From contig JAGUCH010000007.1 of the NCBI GenBank assembly GCA_019096065.1, forward strand, positions 4,610,501-4,674,500: a stretch of DNA of 64,000 nucleotides, read 5' to 3'. The notes beneath the pieces were generated by a model. It was given only the letters and a program-made list of their open reading frames with translations. It was not told the origin of the DNA and made no database searches. Both the position numbers and the translations under genes were made by a program. The stretch's first letter is position 1, and every line of letters starts with the position of its first letter. This stretch comes from Paracyclopina nana. Its lineage: Eukaryota; Arthropoda; Copepoda; Cyclopoida; Cyclopettidae. Shown one piece after another: positions 54,232-64,000 of the stretch.

Positions 54232-56502
54232 TAGAATGATTTGTGCTGCAAAGAGAGGGAAAAACTGCATTCAATCAAACATTTTTTTTCTATATTTGGA
54301 ACTTTTTTCCACCGTCTCATTTAGCTGCAGGCAAAACCTCAAAAATATTCCATTTTTTGAGTTGACTTTGTGTGACTTTGTTCACATATCATCATCTAAG
54401 CACAGTGGGAAAAAAGTGGAATAAAAAAGGTTTACTTCCTACTAGTATTATAGTAGGTTGTCACATGTCACCAGCTTGATTAAGTAGTGCTATCCTGTAA
54501 ACTGTAATTGCAGTTTGAACTTCCTTTTTAGCAAAAAAAAAGAGATAAAATATACTGGATGACTGACATTTCAGCTAGATTCATCTGAAAAGGACATTTA
54601 CAGTCTATTGTAAAAATAAATATAAAGAAAGAAATTGGAGGAATCTAATTTTAGCAGAATCTGATTCAGAAACCTTGATGTGCGTCATACTTCATGGCTC
54701 ATTATCTTCCGCGTCTTTGATCGTGGCGTGGTTACGGTTGTTGTCGCTTCTTATTTACTGACATCGCAACCTCGTCAGTAAATAAGAACCGATAACAACC
54801 ATGCTACGATCAAAGACGCGGAAGATAATGAGCCCAAGTCTTATAATCTTCTTTACAGCTTCGAATTGAAAATCAAAAGGGAAAACAATTTTAAGCTTCA
54901 TCTTTCACATGAAGAAGATCAAAAAAAGGAAAACAAGCAATTAGAGCAAAAATTGGGATGACAAAGTCGTGATGCGTAAGGCAGAAAATTGCTCTCAGAC
55001 CTCACATCAATTTGGCAAAATAATAATAGCGAAGCTCACGTGTTGTGACAGTTGTTGTAGTAGTGGGTGAAATTTTCTCCAACAAAAGAAAAGTATGAGA
55101 AATGTACACCCCTAAGGGCACACAGCTTGAAAACAATATCGTAGCAAAACACCAGCAATATAACAAGTAGCAAAGCAAAGGCATCCACATGAGACCACAT
55201 GGACAGCTGAAGCAACCCTTCAAAAGTTCAAAATAACCACAACATTATGGCACATTCATGTTAAGACAGATATTCCTCCTGCTGATGCCTTTAAAATTAC
55301 CTCAGCCAATTTGGCAAATTAGTTTAGCCACGTTGGCAGCATTGCATTTTTAGCAATTAGAGGAAAACAACAATTAGTTTCCTGTCTGCTGGTTTTTATC
55401 ATTACTTTTTGAAATTGAAAAATGAGAGCTAGACTAGGCATAGCCAATGCTATTTTAAAGGGCTAAGAATTCAACTATACTAGTATATTACCCAGGCACA
55501 GTAGGCACACAAGGGTTCTCACGGAACTCTCGATTGGCTTCAGAAAGTACAGTGGCAGAAAATAAAGCAATGTTTTCCAGCAGTAAACTTAACTTCAAAA
55601 AAAAATATGAGGCCTCAAGAGCTACCTTTTTCTTGACAAGTACTAGACATACGTATTTGGCTTACATCAACATGTAAGTCTAGCCTATAAGCTCCAAGTT
55701 CCAAAAAAGGGAAATAAGAACCTGCCAACTTGTTGGAGAGCAGCTATATCATATTTTTAAGGCAGGATGCAGATTGTCCCTCCTTTTTCGAAGTAAACCA
55801 GCATTCATAAAAATCGAGCCAATGTTTCTTGGGCACATAATCATGCTTAACACAATGAGCTCGACTTGGATCCCGATCTAATTTTTCACTCTGAAAATAA
55901 TGGGACAATCTGCAGAAAGGTCCTTGATGTAACCAGGATAATTCATCAAAAGTCAGTCTAAATGAAGAGACATTTTTTCCTCTTTGGGAGCTTGCATAAC
56001 TCTCACCTTAATTAGGCTTGGTGCTCACACTGTAGGTGTTATTTTTGAGTTCAATGTGAGGAACTCGGAAACTTTGAAAGGAAGCAAAGTAAAAAAACTC
56101 ACCCTAATCCTACCATCATCAAAGCTTTCAAGTTTGGTATTAGGCGCCAAGATACCTCAAAGTAAGGACTGCTTGAAATTGGTAAAAGGTTGCCAAAAAA
56201 AGGGAAGTGCATCAAGATTTTTTCAAATGCAATATTTCTGTCATCATACCTGCTATGTATGTAACTGAGTATTTCTGGCTTGAATAGAAGCAAAAAGAAA
56301 CGTTCCTTTCATGAAACTGGCCAGTTATCAAATCAAGTCCATTTTTTCTAATCATAATATAATGTGGCCTTTTGGATGTGGTTTGCCCCAGTGTGCACCG
56401 ATGGCAAATCACTGGAGCGTTGAAGCCACCGCGACGAGCTGGTATCCGCACTTTTTCTTCAGTTACTTTTTGTCTGTGTGCCACAATTGATCCATCAGTA
56501 AA
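54232..56502. other. 2.3-kb intergenic region with a foldback repeat
   Basis: Contains the promoter of the sphingomyelinase and of the coiled-coil gene and the hairpin at 54696-54834. Short minus-strand frames at 55002-55223 and 56212-56484 show no family features. Confidence 0.45.
54696..54834. repeat. 139-bp foldback hairpin
   Basis: Arms 54696-54762 and 54774-54834 are near-perfect reverse complements (GGCTCATTATCTTCCGCG... against ...CGCGGAAGATAATGAGCC) around an 11-nt loop. No target duplication is obvious. It may be a foldback MITE or, if transcribed, a source of hairpin RNA. Confidence 0.75.
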
Positions 56503-58720
56503 ATGCCAAGTAGCAGCAGTTCATCAGAACTGATCAGAATGCATCAGCCAAATGGCGGAAACAGAAGCAGCAGTAAATTGCCACTACCCATCATTGAGTC
56601 AACCACATCAAAAATCAAATCCACGCTGAAAAATTTGGTGAGCTCAAACAGCTCAAATCCGCCTGAGCCTCGAATGACTCGTTCTAGCAGTCTAAGAAGG
56701 GCCAATTCAATGAAGAAAGGAGGTGGCAGCAAAAATGAGGCGAATCTTTCAAATTTCACCAGATCTGGCACAGGGGGATCACTCGAGAGGAAAACGTCCT
56801 CAGTGAGACGAAGCAATTCCACGCGAAGATTTCGTGATCCAGACATTGCAATTTCAAGAGCAGTGCAAACAACTCTTACTAAAAATCCTGCACAAGATGG
56901 GCAAAGTAACAACTTGGAAATCAAGTAATTACTCGACCAATTTTCCACCATTAGAAAAGAGATAGTTTTATATAAGCAAAAAGTACTTTGATAATCACTT
57001 AAAATTAAGGATTCCAAGTTGATTGACTTTTTTCGCCAAAAGTTTGCAAAATTAAGCCTTTCTTGCTGAAAAACGAAGGTTTGATCAAACTTGTGTAAAA
57101 CACGTGACTTGAATTCAATTAAGAAGAGCGTTTGCTTGTTACTGTAAAAACTGCAAAACAATCCTTTCAAATTTTGCAGGCAAACATTTGTTGCTTACAT
57201 GCCAACCACTATGACTTCAGATGACCAAATGATAGAAACCCGAGTCAATGAAGCATTGGAGTCTAATGATGTCCGAAAAGCCAGGCAATTAACTCTGGAG
57301 AACATGAAGCTTCACAGAGAATTGGAAAAAGTGAAGCAAGGTACAAAATAACAACTATTGGATAATACTTAAAGGTGATAAAGAACAAACCAATTATTCC
57401 CTCTCTCTCTATAGGTGCTTTTGAGCAAGAAAGCATCAAAAAAGAGCTAAGAACAACAAAAGTGAGGCTAGAAGAAGAAAGGAAATTGCGACAAAAACTT
57501 GAAGAAACTTTGCAAGGCCATAATGCCAAAGTAAGCAACTTCAACTTACATAAATTTAAAAGCATGAGAGGAGGAGAAATGTACTCTTCTCAAGAGAGTA
57601 TGGAAAAAAGGCTCAAATTAAAATTGCCAAACTTTTGGGCACCTTTGACAGCCTAACCTTACTTCTTTTTTTCAAATAAGAAAACATTGGTTCTATTCAT
57701 TCTTCTTACAGATTCGTCAAATAGCTTTAAGCATGGAAGCTGTGGAGCAAGAGTTTCAAGTCAGGGATGACACAATCAGAAAATATGACAGTAAGCTGCA
57801 AGATGCCAAGAGCCTCATCAACCAGCTCTCCAGAAAAATTAGAGAAGGTGAAATTAGCATGGCTGAGAAAAGCAACAAAATTTGGCAGCTACAAAAACAG
57901 CTCAAAAGGCAGCAGAATTTGCAAGATGCTCTTGAGCTAAAGGACTTTTTGCATGCTGAAAATTTGGCTCTTAATGAAACCTTGGCTGACACAGAGCTGG
58001 AAAATGACAGGCTCAAAGAAATCATAGAGAAGAAAGATGAGGAACTGTCTAAAAGTGAGGAGCAATGCAGACATTTGGTCAGGCTAAACCAGCACAAGCA
58101 CCAGCAAGGCCTTTACTTGGCCACAAAGCTTAAAACTGTGGAGAAGCAAGCCAAATTTGTGATTCTTGAACAGGTAAGAAATTCATTCCCATAGCAAGCA
58201 TTTAGCTAATATTTATATAAGTAAAAGCACTCTTGCTACAGTAGTCAACAATTTACTCCAAGCCATTAATTTCAATTAGGGGGCCCAATGATCTAGAAAG
58301 TAAGGTTAGCCAAGAGCAAGCAGTGGTTGTTCAAAGCTTTCTAAAGCATGCATTGTCTGCGTTTCCGCAGATTCCCTTCATTGAAATTTCAACACCTCTT
58401 TGCAGGCTTTGGCTATAGAGAAAACCATGAGGAAATTGAGGCAAGAGGAGCTCCTGGACAAGGAAGATGAAGAGATCATTGCCACTCAAATTTCAGCTCA
58501 AGTGGAAGCAACCTTAGGAGCCTTCAAAAGCCATGAATATGAAGGTCAAGAAATAACCTGTGAAAACTCCCTAGAACATTTATCAGTTTCCATCCAAAAC
58601 AGACTCAAAATTGAGGAAACTGAAGATTCACTCGCCAAAATGTCAGCACAATTTTTCACTGATCAACTTGCTAAACTCCATCAAATTGTCGAGCAATGGA
58701 CACAGAAAAATGAGGAATAA
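56503..58720 (+). CDS. Ser/Arg-rich coiled-coil protein, unrecognised
   Basis: Five exons (56503-56924, 57180-57340, 57415-57530, 57712-58173, 58406-58720) join in phase to 491 aa. Residues 1-135 are Ser/Arg-rich with many R-x-x-S sites (SSSLRRANSMKKG, RKTSSVRRSNSTRRF), as in kinase-regulated cytoskeletal proteins. From about residue 150 on it is largely coiled coil (LENMKLHRELEKVKQ, KKELRTTKVRLEEERKLRQ, EKSNKIWQLQKQLKRQQ, LENDRLKEIIEKKDEELSK). It ends with a helical segment QFFTDQLAKLHQIVEQW. A centrosomal or microtubule-linked function is likely but unproven. The ORF frame joins at exon 1 through a GTAATT donor that overlaps the in-frame stop. Confidence 0.65.
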
Positions 58721-59457
58721 AGTGAATTCCAACTTACCTACGGTTGAAAGGTGCGAAGTTTTACTTGGACCTGATGGCGGGAAATTTCGGGATTTGACAT
58801 GCAAGGAATGTGCGCGTTCGAAGACCTTTTTCCAGTCAAAAATTGTTGCTTAGCAGCAGTTGTCAGAGGGATTGCCTTTGATCTCCTATTTAAGAAGCAA
58901 TTTATTCGAACAAAAGCCATATTTTTTGATCAAAACAAAAACACCACATCGATAACGCTGTTCACGCTTGACATTGAAACCAAAGCGTACAATTAGTTTT
59001 AGGGCATAAAATTGATTATTCGCCACGGAAACGGAGAAAAAAAGGCCATAAATATCTACTTTTGAGCTCAATTCTCTTTGAAATAAATACTACTAAGGTG
59101 ACACGATACAAAAAAAACGTTTTTTGCTAAGTATTTCCCAACTTGGTTTTTTAAAAAGATGAGATGGTGTCTACTCGCAATCCTTGTCTTCTGTGGGCCT
59201 TTTTAAAAATTCCGGGAATTCGTAGGAAGGTAAATAAGTGCAATAACCCTTTACTTTATATATGTCTGAGATTTTGCTTTCTTCGTTTATTTTGCTAAAG
59301 CTGACGAGTCACTTAGAGATGAACATATTCTGTGCATTTCTGAAATCTTAACTAGGCTAGATAATCTGCTGGTTTTTCAATATTGCAAAAGTATCCTTTA
59401 AAGCCCCCTTAAATTCCTGTTTCCGGTTTCTTTCTGGGGATTGGTTTTGGATCTGGT
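58721..59457. other. Convergent 3' region, no gene seen
   Basis: 3' sides of the coiled-coil gene and the sulfotransferase; open frames here are short and overlap one another on both strands. Confidence 0.5.
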
Positions 59458-60699
59458 TCAAGACATAAGTCTTTCATTTTGCCTGGATCTCACTTGACTG
59501 ATCAATTCAAGCTCAGGTGAAACCATTAGTAAACATTCATCCAGCTTTCTCTCAGCTAAGTATCCAATCATGCCAACTCCATAGAACCTTTTATGAGGCT
59601 GGAGCTCATAATTGGGTACTTGCCTGAAGCCACAGAGATTCTGGATTTTTTCTGTGCTTCTAGACATAATTGACAGCTCAGCTCTCATTTTGTGCTGTCC
59701 AAAAGCTTTCCTTAAGGCCATAAATTTCTCTTTGAAATAATCATAGAGTAAATAATCACCAGAGAGCCATTTTTTCATTTCTTCTCTTGCTTTGTATGAA
59801 ATAACAGACTTGGTGGTTGTGTTTTGCACGTTTAATTTCACACTTGTCAAGTCTTCATAGTTCCAAGCCACTTGAGAGAGATGCTTCAAAAATACCATGG
59901 ATTCATTGAAATATTCAAAAATGAGAATTAAGTCGAATGTCTGGTCAATTTCCATAATCTTTTGTAAAATTTTGTCCCTGTTGCCAAAGTCTTCTGGATC
60001 TAGTCCAAAGTCATGCAGCATTGAATTTTGCACGCTTACATAGGGGCCAATAAGAAAATTCCGCCTGTATTTATGGAAAATGAAGTCTTCCGGATGTGAG
60101 AGACCCAAACTGTCGCCAATGCCATAGTAATCCCACATAGATATGAATAAGTCAACAGGATCTCTTAGCATGGTGAAGTAAAATGTTTTCCCTGTGCATT
60201 ATTCATCAAGTTTCCTTTGTAATGTTAATTATTAAGACTACTCACCCTTCATTAATTTAGAGACCTCATGACCATTCCATCTATTATGTAAACAAAACAT
60301 ATCCGGACTGATCTTCTTTTTGAACCAGGTGGTAGTTGACAATTTGCTGATTCTGAACCCAGATGGTGGCCCTAGATTATTTCCCTGATTTGGCAAAGCA
60401 ACTGTCATGCTGTGCTTGATTGCAAATCTCAATAGAATGTTTTGAATTGTACTGCTTGAGCATTTGTGAGTTTTGTGGAACACAATTTTGGTTTGATTTG
60501 AAGATCTGTCTTCAAAATCGTCCACCGAGTCTTCAATATGTTCTCGTTCTTTTGTTGCCTTTATTGAAAGCCAAACTATCAAGGTTGTGAAAAATGCGAA
60601 GATTGTGTATTTGTACGAGGAAATCATTCTACTAGACAACATTTTATTTTCATAGCATTTTTTCAGCTGATGCATGAAAAAGCTGCAAAATGGTTTCAA
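59458..60699 (-). CDS. Galactose-3-O-sulfotransferase (GAL3ST family)
   Basis: Two exons (60699-60246 and 60191-59458, phase 1) give 395 aa, the usual length of the family. A short tail and one membrane anchor (about residues 30-47, YTIFAFFTTLIVWLSI) are followed by the 5'-PAPS loop FHKTHKCSSSTIQNILLRF, typical of GAL3STs, then PDMFCLHNRWNG, the 3'-phosphate site FTMLRDPVDLFISMWDYY and a C-terminal YDYFKEKFMALRKAFG. It should sulfate C3 of galactose in glycolipids or glycans in the Golgi. The start could be any of three Met before the anchor. Confidence 0.9.
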
Positions 60700-61473
60700 A
60701 ACACAAGTGTAAATTGCTGTTTGAGTCTCATAAGAATAATGATGCTTTCAAGGTATCACATTTTGTTTTTCAAATCAGTCAAGATTGTGTTCAGCCTCAA
60801 ATTGATGTTTTTTAGCCTTGGCTATAAGGAAAGTCTTTTCACAAAATCCAATATAACACTCTTTACTGAATCAACTTATCATCTCATGGCGAGAGCATAG
60901 TATTTAAATTTCTGAAACAAACCTTTACTTGCCTTTGAAGCCCTCCTAATCATGAAATGGAGCCTCTAAATATCAATAATTAAGCTAGTTTGACCTAGTT
61001 TGGTACTTACTACTGAGTGCTCTTGCAAAGTAGTGTCCAACTAATTGTACTTTTAGGTAGTTTTTTTATCTCTGCATAAAGCTTCTTGCCCAAAAATTAG
61101 GTAACAAGACGAAACAGTCCGATAGAATAAGAATATAAAATGAGCAAAAAAATACCTATCCATTAGGAAAACGAATAAAATGAGCAGAATACTAAGAAGA
61201 ACCATTCCCCACACAGCAAAACAGCTGATTTTTTGGATTTTGCTGCCTGCCGAAATCAACTTTTGAGCTTAGCGCGCAATTTGAGTGCTTTGTCGCCTTG
61301 TTGCTATACTGAGTTAGCTATCGCGCGCGCGCGCAACTTGCAGCTTCTATGGTTTCTTTCTTCTTCAGTTGCCCATGAGTTTTTGGGGAGTGTAGAGTCT
61401 CGCAACCAGAGAATCTATCCAGGAAAAATCTCAGTTTTTTCGCACAAGAAAAGGAGATTTTTCGGGAAGAAGA
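60700..61473. other. Divergent promoter region
   Basis: Lies between the diverging GAL3ST and the Ser/Arg-rich gene. Holds a (GC) run at 61322-61335 and no convincing gene; a hydrophobic minus-strand frame at 61053-61259 has no support. Confidence 0.5.
61322..61335. repeat. (CG)n dinucleotide run
   Basis: CGCGCGCGCGCGCG in an AT-rich surrounding, about 140 bp before the ATG of the next gene; possibly part of a CpG-rich promoter. Confidence 0.6.
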
Positions 61474-62555
61474 ATGCGAGTTCCTGCAAGTCCGCATAAT
61501 TTGCGCAAATTTGTCGCGCCACAGTCTGATTCGGAAAGTTCGGATTGTGAAGTCACCAAACCTCCGCCGAGGCCGAACAAAAATGAATTCATCTCAACGA
61601 GAGGCCGTGACCGAACGCGAATTTCAGCTGTTCAAAGACTGGTTGAGCGCAGAATGGCGCAAAAAGAGAAAGAGCGCGAAAAAGAGCGCGATTTGCTGTT
61701 CAGAAGAAGTTCTAGTGTTGGATCTGCTAAATTTGAGCTTGACAATGACAAGTACCATTTGACCAGATCCTTGAGCAGAGATCGATTGAACCAGGACAAC
61801 AAGACATACATTAAGATCAGTAGCAATGCTTGCATTGAAGAGAAAAAGGTGAACAAAAAGTCTGAGGAAATTCTCAAGAAATATTGCTCACCTTTGAAAT
61901 CTACTGAGCTCTTCAAAGATATCACTACTACTGCTGCTTCAAATGCCAATGAGAAAAATGAGGCTAATGAAAAGGAAGGATCTAGTGGAAGGAAAATCTC
62001 ATTCACTACTGAAAAAACAATCCTTATCAATAATAGTGCTCCTGCTGCAGAAGATGTGAAAAATGTGCCCAAAATCAGGAAAGTGTCCATTGACATCAAC
62101 TATGTGTATGAGCAACATCACTCAAGAATGAAGAGTGGTGAAATCATCCAAAATGAAAATGTGGAGCCTGCAAAGAGAAGAGCTTCTTTGGAAAAACGGT
62201 TTCAAGAGAGGCAATCTTCCACTTTGAATTCATCATCAGCTTCAGATGGTTCATCCAGCTCCAATTCCTCCACTAGCACACCTGAGCCAATGCCAAGACA
62301 GAGCAAACATAGGAAAATCAGCTCTGGCTACACTAGGAATATCAACATCATTCTTGAAGATGAGATTAGCAATGAGACAAGTGAATCATCAAGAAGATTC
62401 AACAGTTCTGGTTTGAATTTGCCTAAGCCCAAGACAAGTTTTCATAGGAGATTTTCACAAGACCATACATCCATGATGAGCAGCAATGTGCCCAGGGCAG
62501 CCAGCCCAGTGAGGAAAATCTCATTGCAAAACAACTCAACCATCAATACAGACAG
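61474..62555 (+). CDS. Ser-rich disordered protein, first coding exon
   Basis: Open frame from MRVPASPHNLRKF, ending in a GTAAGA donor at 62556 (phase 2); 360 complete codons. The product is polar and probably disordered: Arg/Glu-rich helix near QRLVERRMAQKEKEREKERD, many RKISF/RKVSI/RRASL/RKISS-type R-x-x-S sites, and a Ser tract around STLNSSSASDGSSSSNSSTS. No domain recognised. The next exon was not identified before 63444; the gene probably goes on beyond the window. Confidence 0.65.
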
Positions 62556-63443
62556 GTAAGAACTTTAAAAAATTGAGGACTTAAAAAATATGCCTGACTC
62601 AGCAGAGATTACAAGATCTGACAATCATGGACAGGTTTATTACTAGCACTATGTGCATTTCTGATAAAAATGATCTATAAAAATGTCAGTCCTGTTGCAA
62701 GATGCTAAACAATAGTGTGTTCATGCAATTACTCACATTGTCTTGTTGTTTTTAAATTGGACCAAAGCATGCTACAACTTGTTTTTGGGCCATGTTGAAA
62801 TGGCTAATTGTCAGCTTCCATTGGGTCAAGCCAAAAAAGGAATTTATTGCCTTAACATTTGGCTGTGAGAAGAAGTTTTGAAATCAGCCCTGCTAGCTCT
62901 ATTTGCAATTGAGCTACAAACAAAGGAAAATTCTCTATGTGGTTCTCCTGTGTGAGGTGAATAAAATTTACTGCCCCCCTTAAAAAAAGAACAGGTCAAG
63001 TTTTTGCTGGCTACAAAGTGCACAAGTGAATCCAACTTCCCATTTAAGGAGAAAACAGTAAATCTTAGAATAAGTTACTTTTAAAATGTTAGTGTGAAAT
63101 TTTTATAAACAAAGATTTATTTCTTTGACAAATTAGCATGACTTGAAATTCCTTTTTTAGCATGTATTGGTAGATTTTGCAATTGTCAATTTCTTGCAAT
63201 CTGCCACATGTCAGCTGAGTCATTTACAAGACACACAATTGACACCAATTGCAATTTAAAAATGTCTTTCTTCAGTGCAGCAAGAAAAGTGGGTGGGTGT
63301 GTTTTTTAAGACTTTCCTGTTTTTTTCCTTCCTTGAGTCATCTGTTCATTTTTGGATTGCTTTCTAAAGCTAAGAAGCTTGCAGCTGCGTTATCTCAGTT
63401 TTTCCAAGGATTTCTTGCTTGAGTGTTCTCAATCATAAGAAAA
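62556..63443. other. Intron or spacer
   Basis: No coding features. It follows a good donor and precedes an ATG that has an in-frame stop shortly upstream (63420-63422), so an alternative promoter may lie at its right end. Confidence 0.45.
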
Positions 63444-64000
63444 ATGTATTATCAAAGATCAAGTGGGAGAAGAAAACACAAAGTTGACCCCAATGGGCAG
63501 AGGCTTTCTGAGTCAGAAATTGAGCAAGTTTTGTCTCAAGTAAGGTCAAGGTCATCCTCAAGGCCTCCCATTCCAAAGGCTACTCCTCCCCCTTTGCCTA
63601 AAACTAATTCTGTGGAAGAGACAAATGAACAGAATATTAATGACCTACTTAACAAAATATGCATGGATCAGAATGTAGATGGCAATGCCCAAGCTGAAGA
63701 TCTCTCTAAATCACTAGATGATTTGACTACAGAAAGTTGGACTGAAAATCCTGCTTATTCAGCTCCCAAAAGGAAAATCAAAATCAACTTGAAAGTGGCG
63801 CCAAAATCTGTGCCCAACTCACCAAAGTGTCCACTGAGAAAAAAGTATAGAATCTCGGTTAAATCCAACCCTGAAGAAAGTGTTGATTTGGAAACTGCAA
63901 AAATGGTGGAAAGTCTGAAGGAAAGGCTGAAAAACATGGATGAAGATTTGTGCAGAGTCAAAGAAGCAGCCTTGAAAATTCACCAAGATTTGGGGGGGTA
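63444..64000 (+). CDS. Basic Ser/Pro-rich protein, alternative first exon or new gene (partial)
   Basis: Open from the ATG at 63444 to the window edge, 185 codons. It starts MYYQRSSGRRKHKVDPNGQR and has SRSSSRPPIPKATPPPLPK (possible SH3 ligand), a basic KRKIKINLKVAPKS segment and a helical ESLKERLKNMDEDLCRVKEA end. The in-frame stop upstream and lack of an acceptor near the ATG argue for a true start. It resembles the preceding exon in composition, so it may be an alternative first exon of the same gene. No family recognised. Confidence 0.6.
   Translation, partial: MYYQRSSGRRKHKVDPNGQRLSESEIEQVLSQVRSRSSSRPPIPKATPPPLPKTNSVEETNEQNINDLLNKICMDQNVDGNAQAEDLSKSLDDLTTESWTENPAYSAPKRKIKINLKVAPKSVPNSPKCPLRKKYRISVKSNPEESVDLETAKMVESLKERLKNMDEDLCRVKEAALKIHQDLGG

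Noticed and set aside
56212-56484. Minus-strand 90-codon frame just upstream of the coiled-coil gene
   Set aside because: No recognisable family, overlaps the likely promoter of the + strand gene, and shows no splice or poly(A) support.
61053-61259. Hydrophobic minus-strand frame between GAL3ST and the Ser-rich gene
   Set aside because: AT-rich low-complexity hydrophobic translation in a promoter region with no supporting signals.

Overview
The window is a piece of an animal nuclear genome, AT-rich, with mostly short spliceosomal introns (about 50-250 bp, a few of 0.7-1.1 kb) and closely packed genes. An FMRFamide-type neuropeptide receptor, an SLC22 transporter, two carbohydrate sulfotransferases, a neutral sphingomyelinase and THAP/P-element-derived genes fit an invertebrate, most likely an arthropod (perhaps a crustacean). 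That placement is inference; no single gene fixes the species.

Layout. 0-13.3 kb: a 2-O-sulfotransferase, a convergent SLC22 carrier, a tandem pair of unrecognised secreted proteins sharing an upstream 20-mer, a seven-pass receptor-like protein, an IGHMBP2/UPF1-like helicase, and two tandem THAP proteins that look like domesticated P-element transposase N-termini. 13.3-18.7 kb: a gene-poor stretch ending in one small ORF. 19.2-41.0 kb: one near-perfect palindrome about 21.8 kb long, made of two head-to-head copies of a Polinton/Maverick-like element (protein-primed DNA polymerase B, DDE integrase, an F54H12.2-like virus protein, two BIR-RING proteins, zinc-finger proteins). It is bounded by a 7-bp direct repeat, as if the dimer had integrated as one unit. 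The left arm looks whole; the right arm has about twenty breaks. 41.4-64 kb: a small one-pass membrane protein, a five-exon FMRFamide-receptor-like GPCR, a terminal-inverted-repeat element with a tRNA-like sequence and minisatellite inside, a 633-aa protein of D-x-L-x-L-x-G repeats, a sphingomyelinase, a coiled-coil protein, a galactose-3-O-sulfotransferase, and two Ser/Arg-rich exons, the last running off the window.

No pathway links the host genes as a cluster, beyond the two unlinked Golgi sulfotransferases and the sphingomyelinase, which all act on glycans or membrane lipids. The main object of interest is the palindromic Polinton-like dimer. Exon structures were derived by hand from reading-frame continuity and GT/AG signals and are not backed by transcripts.
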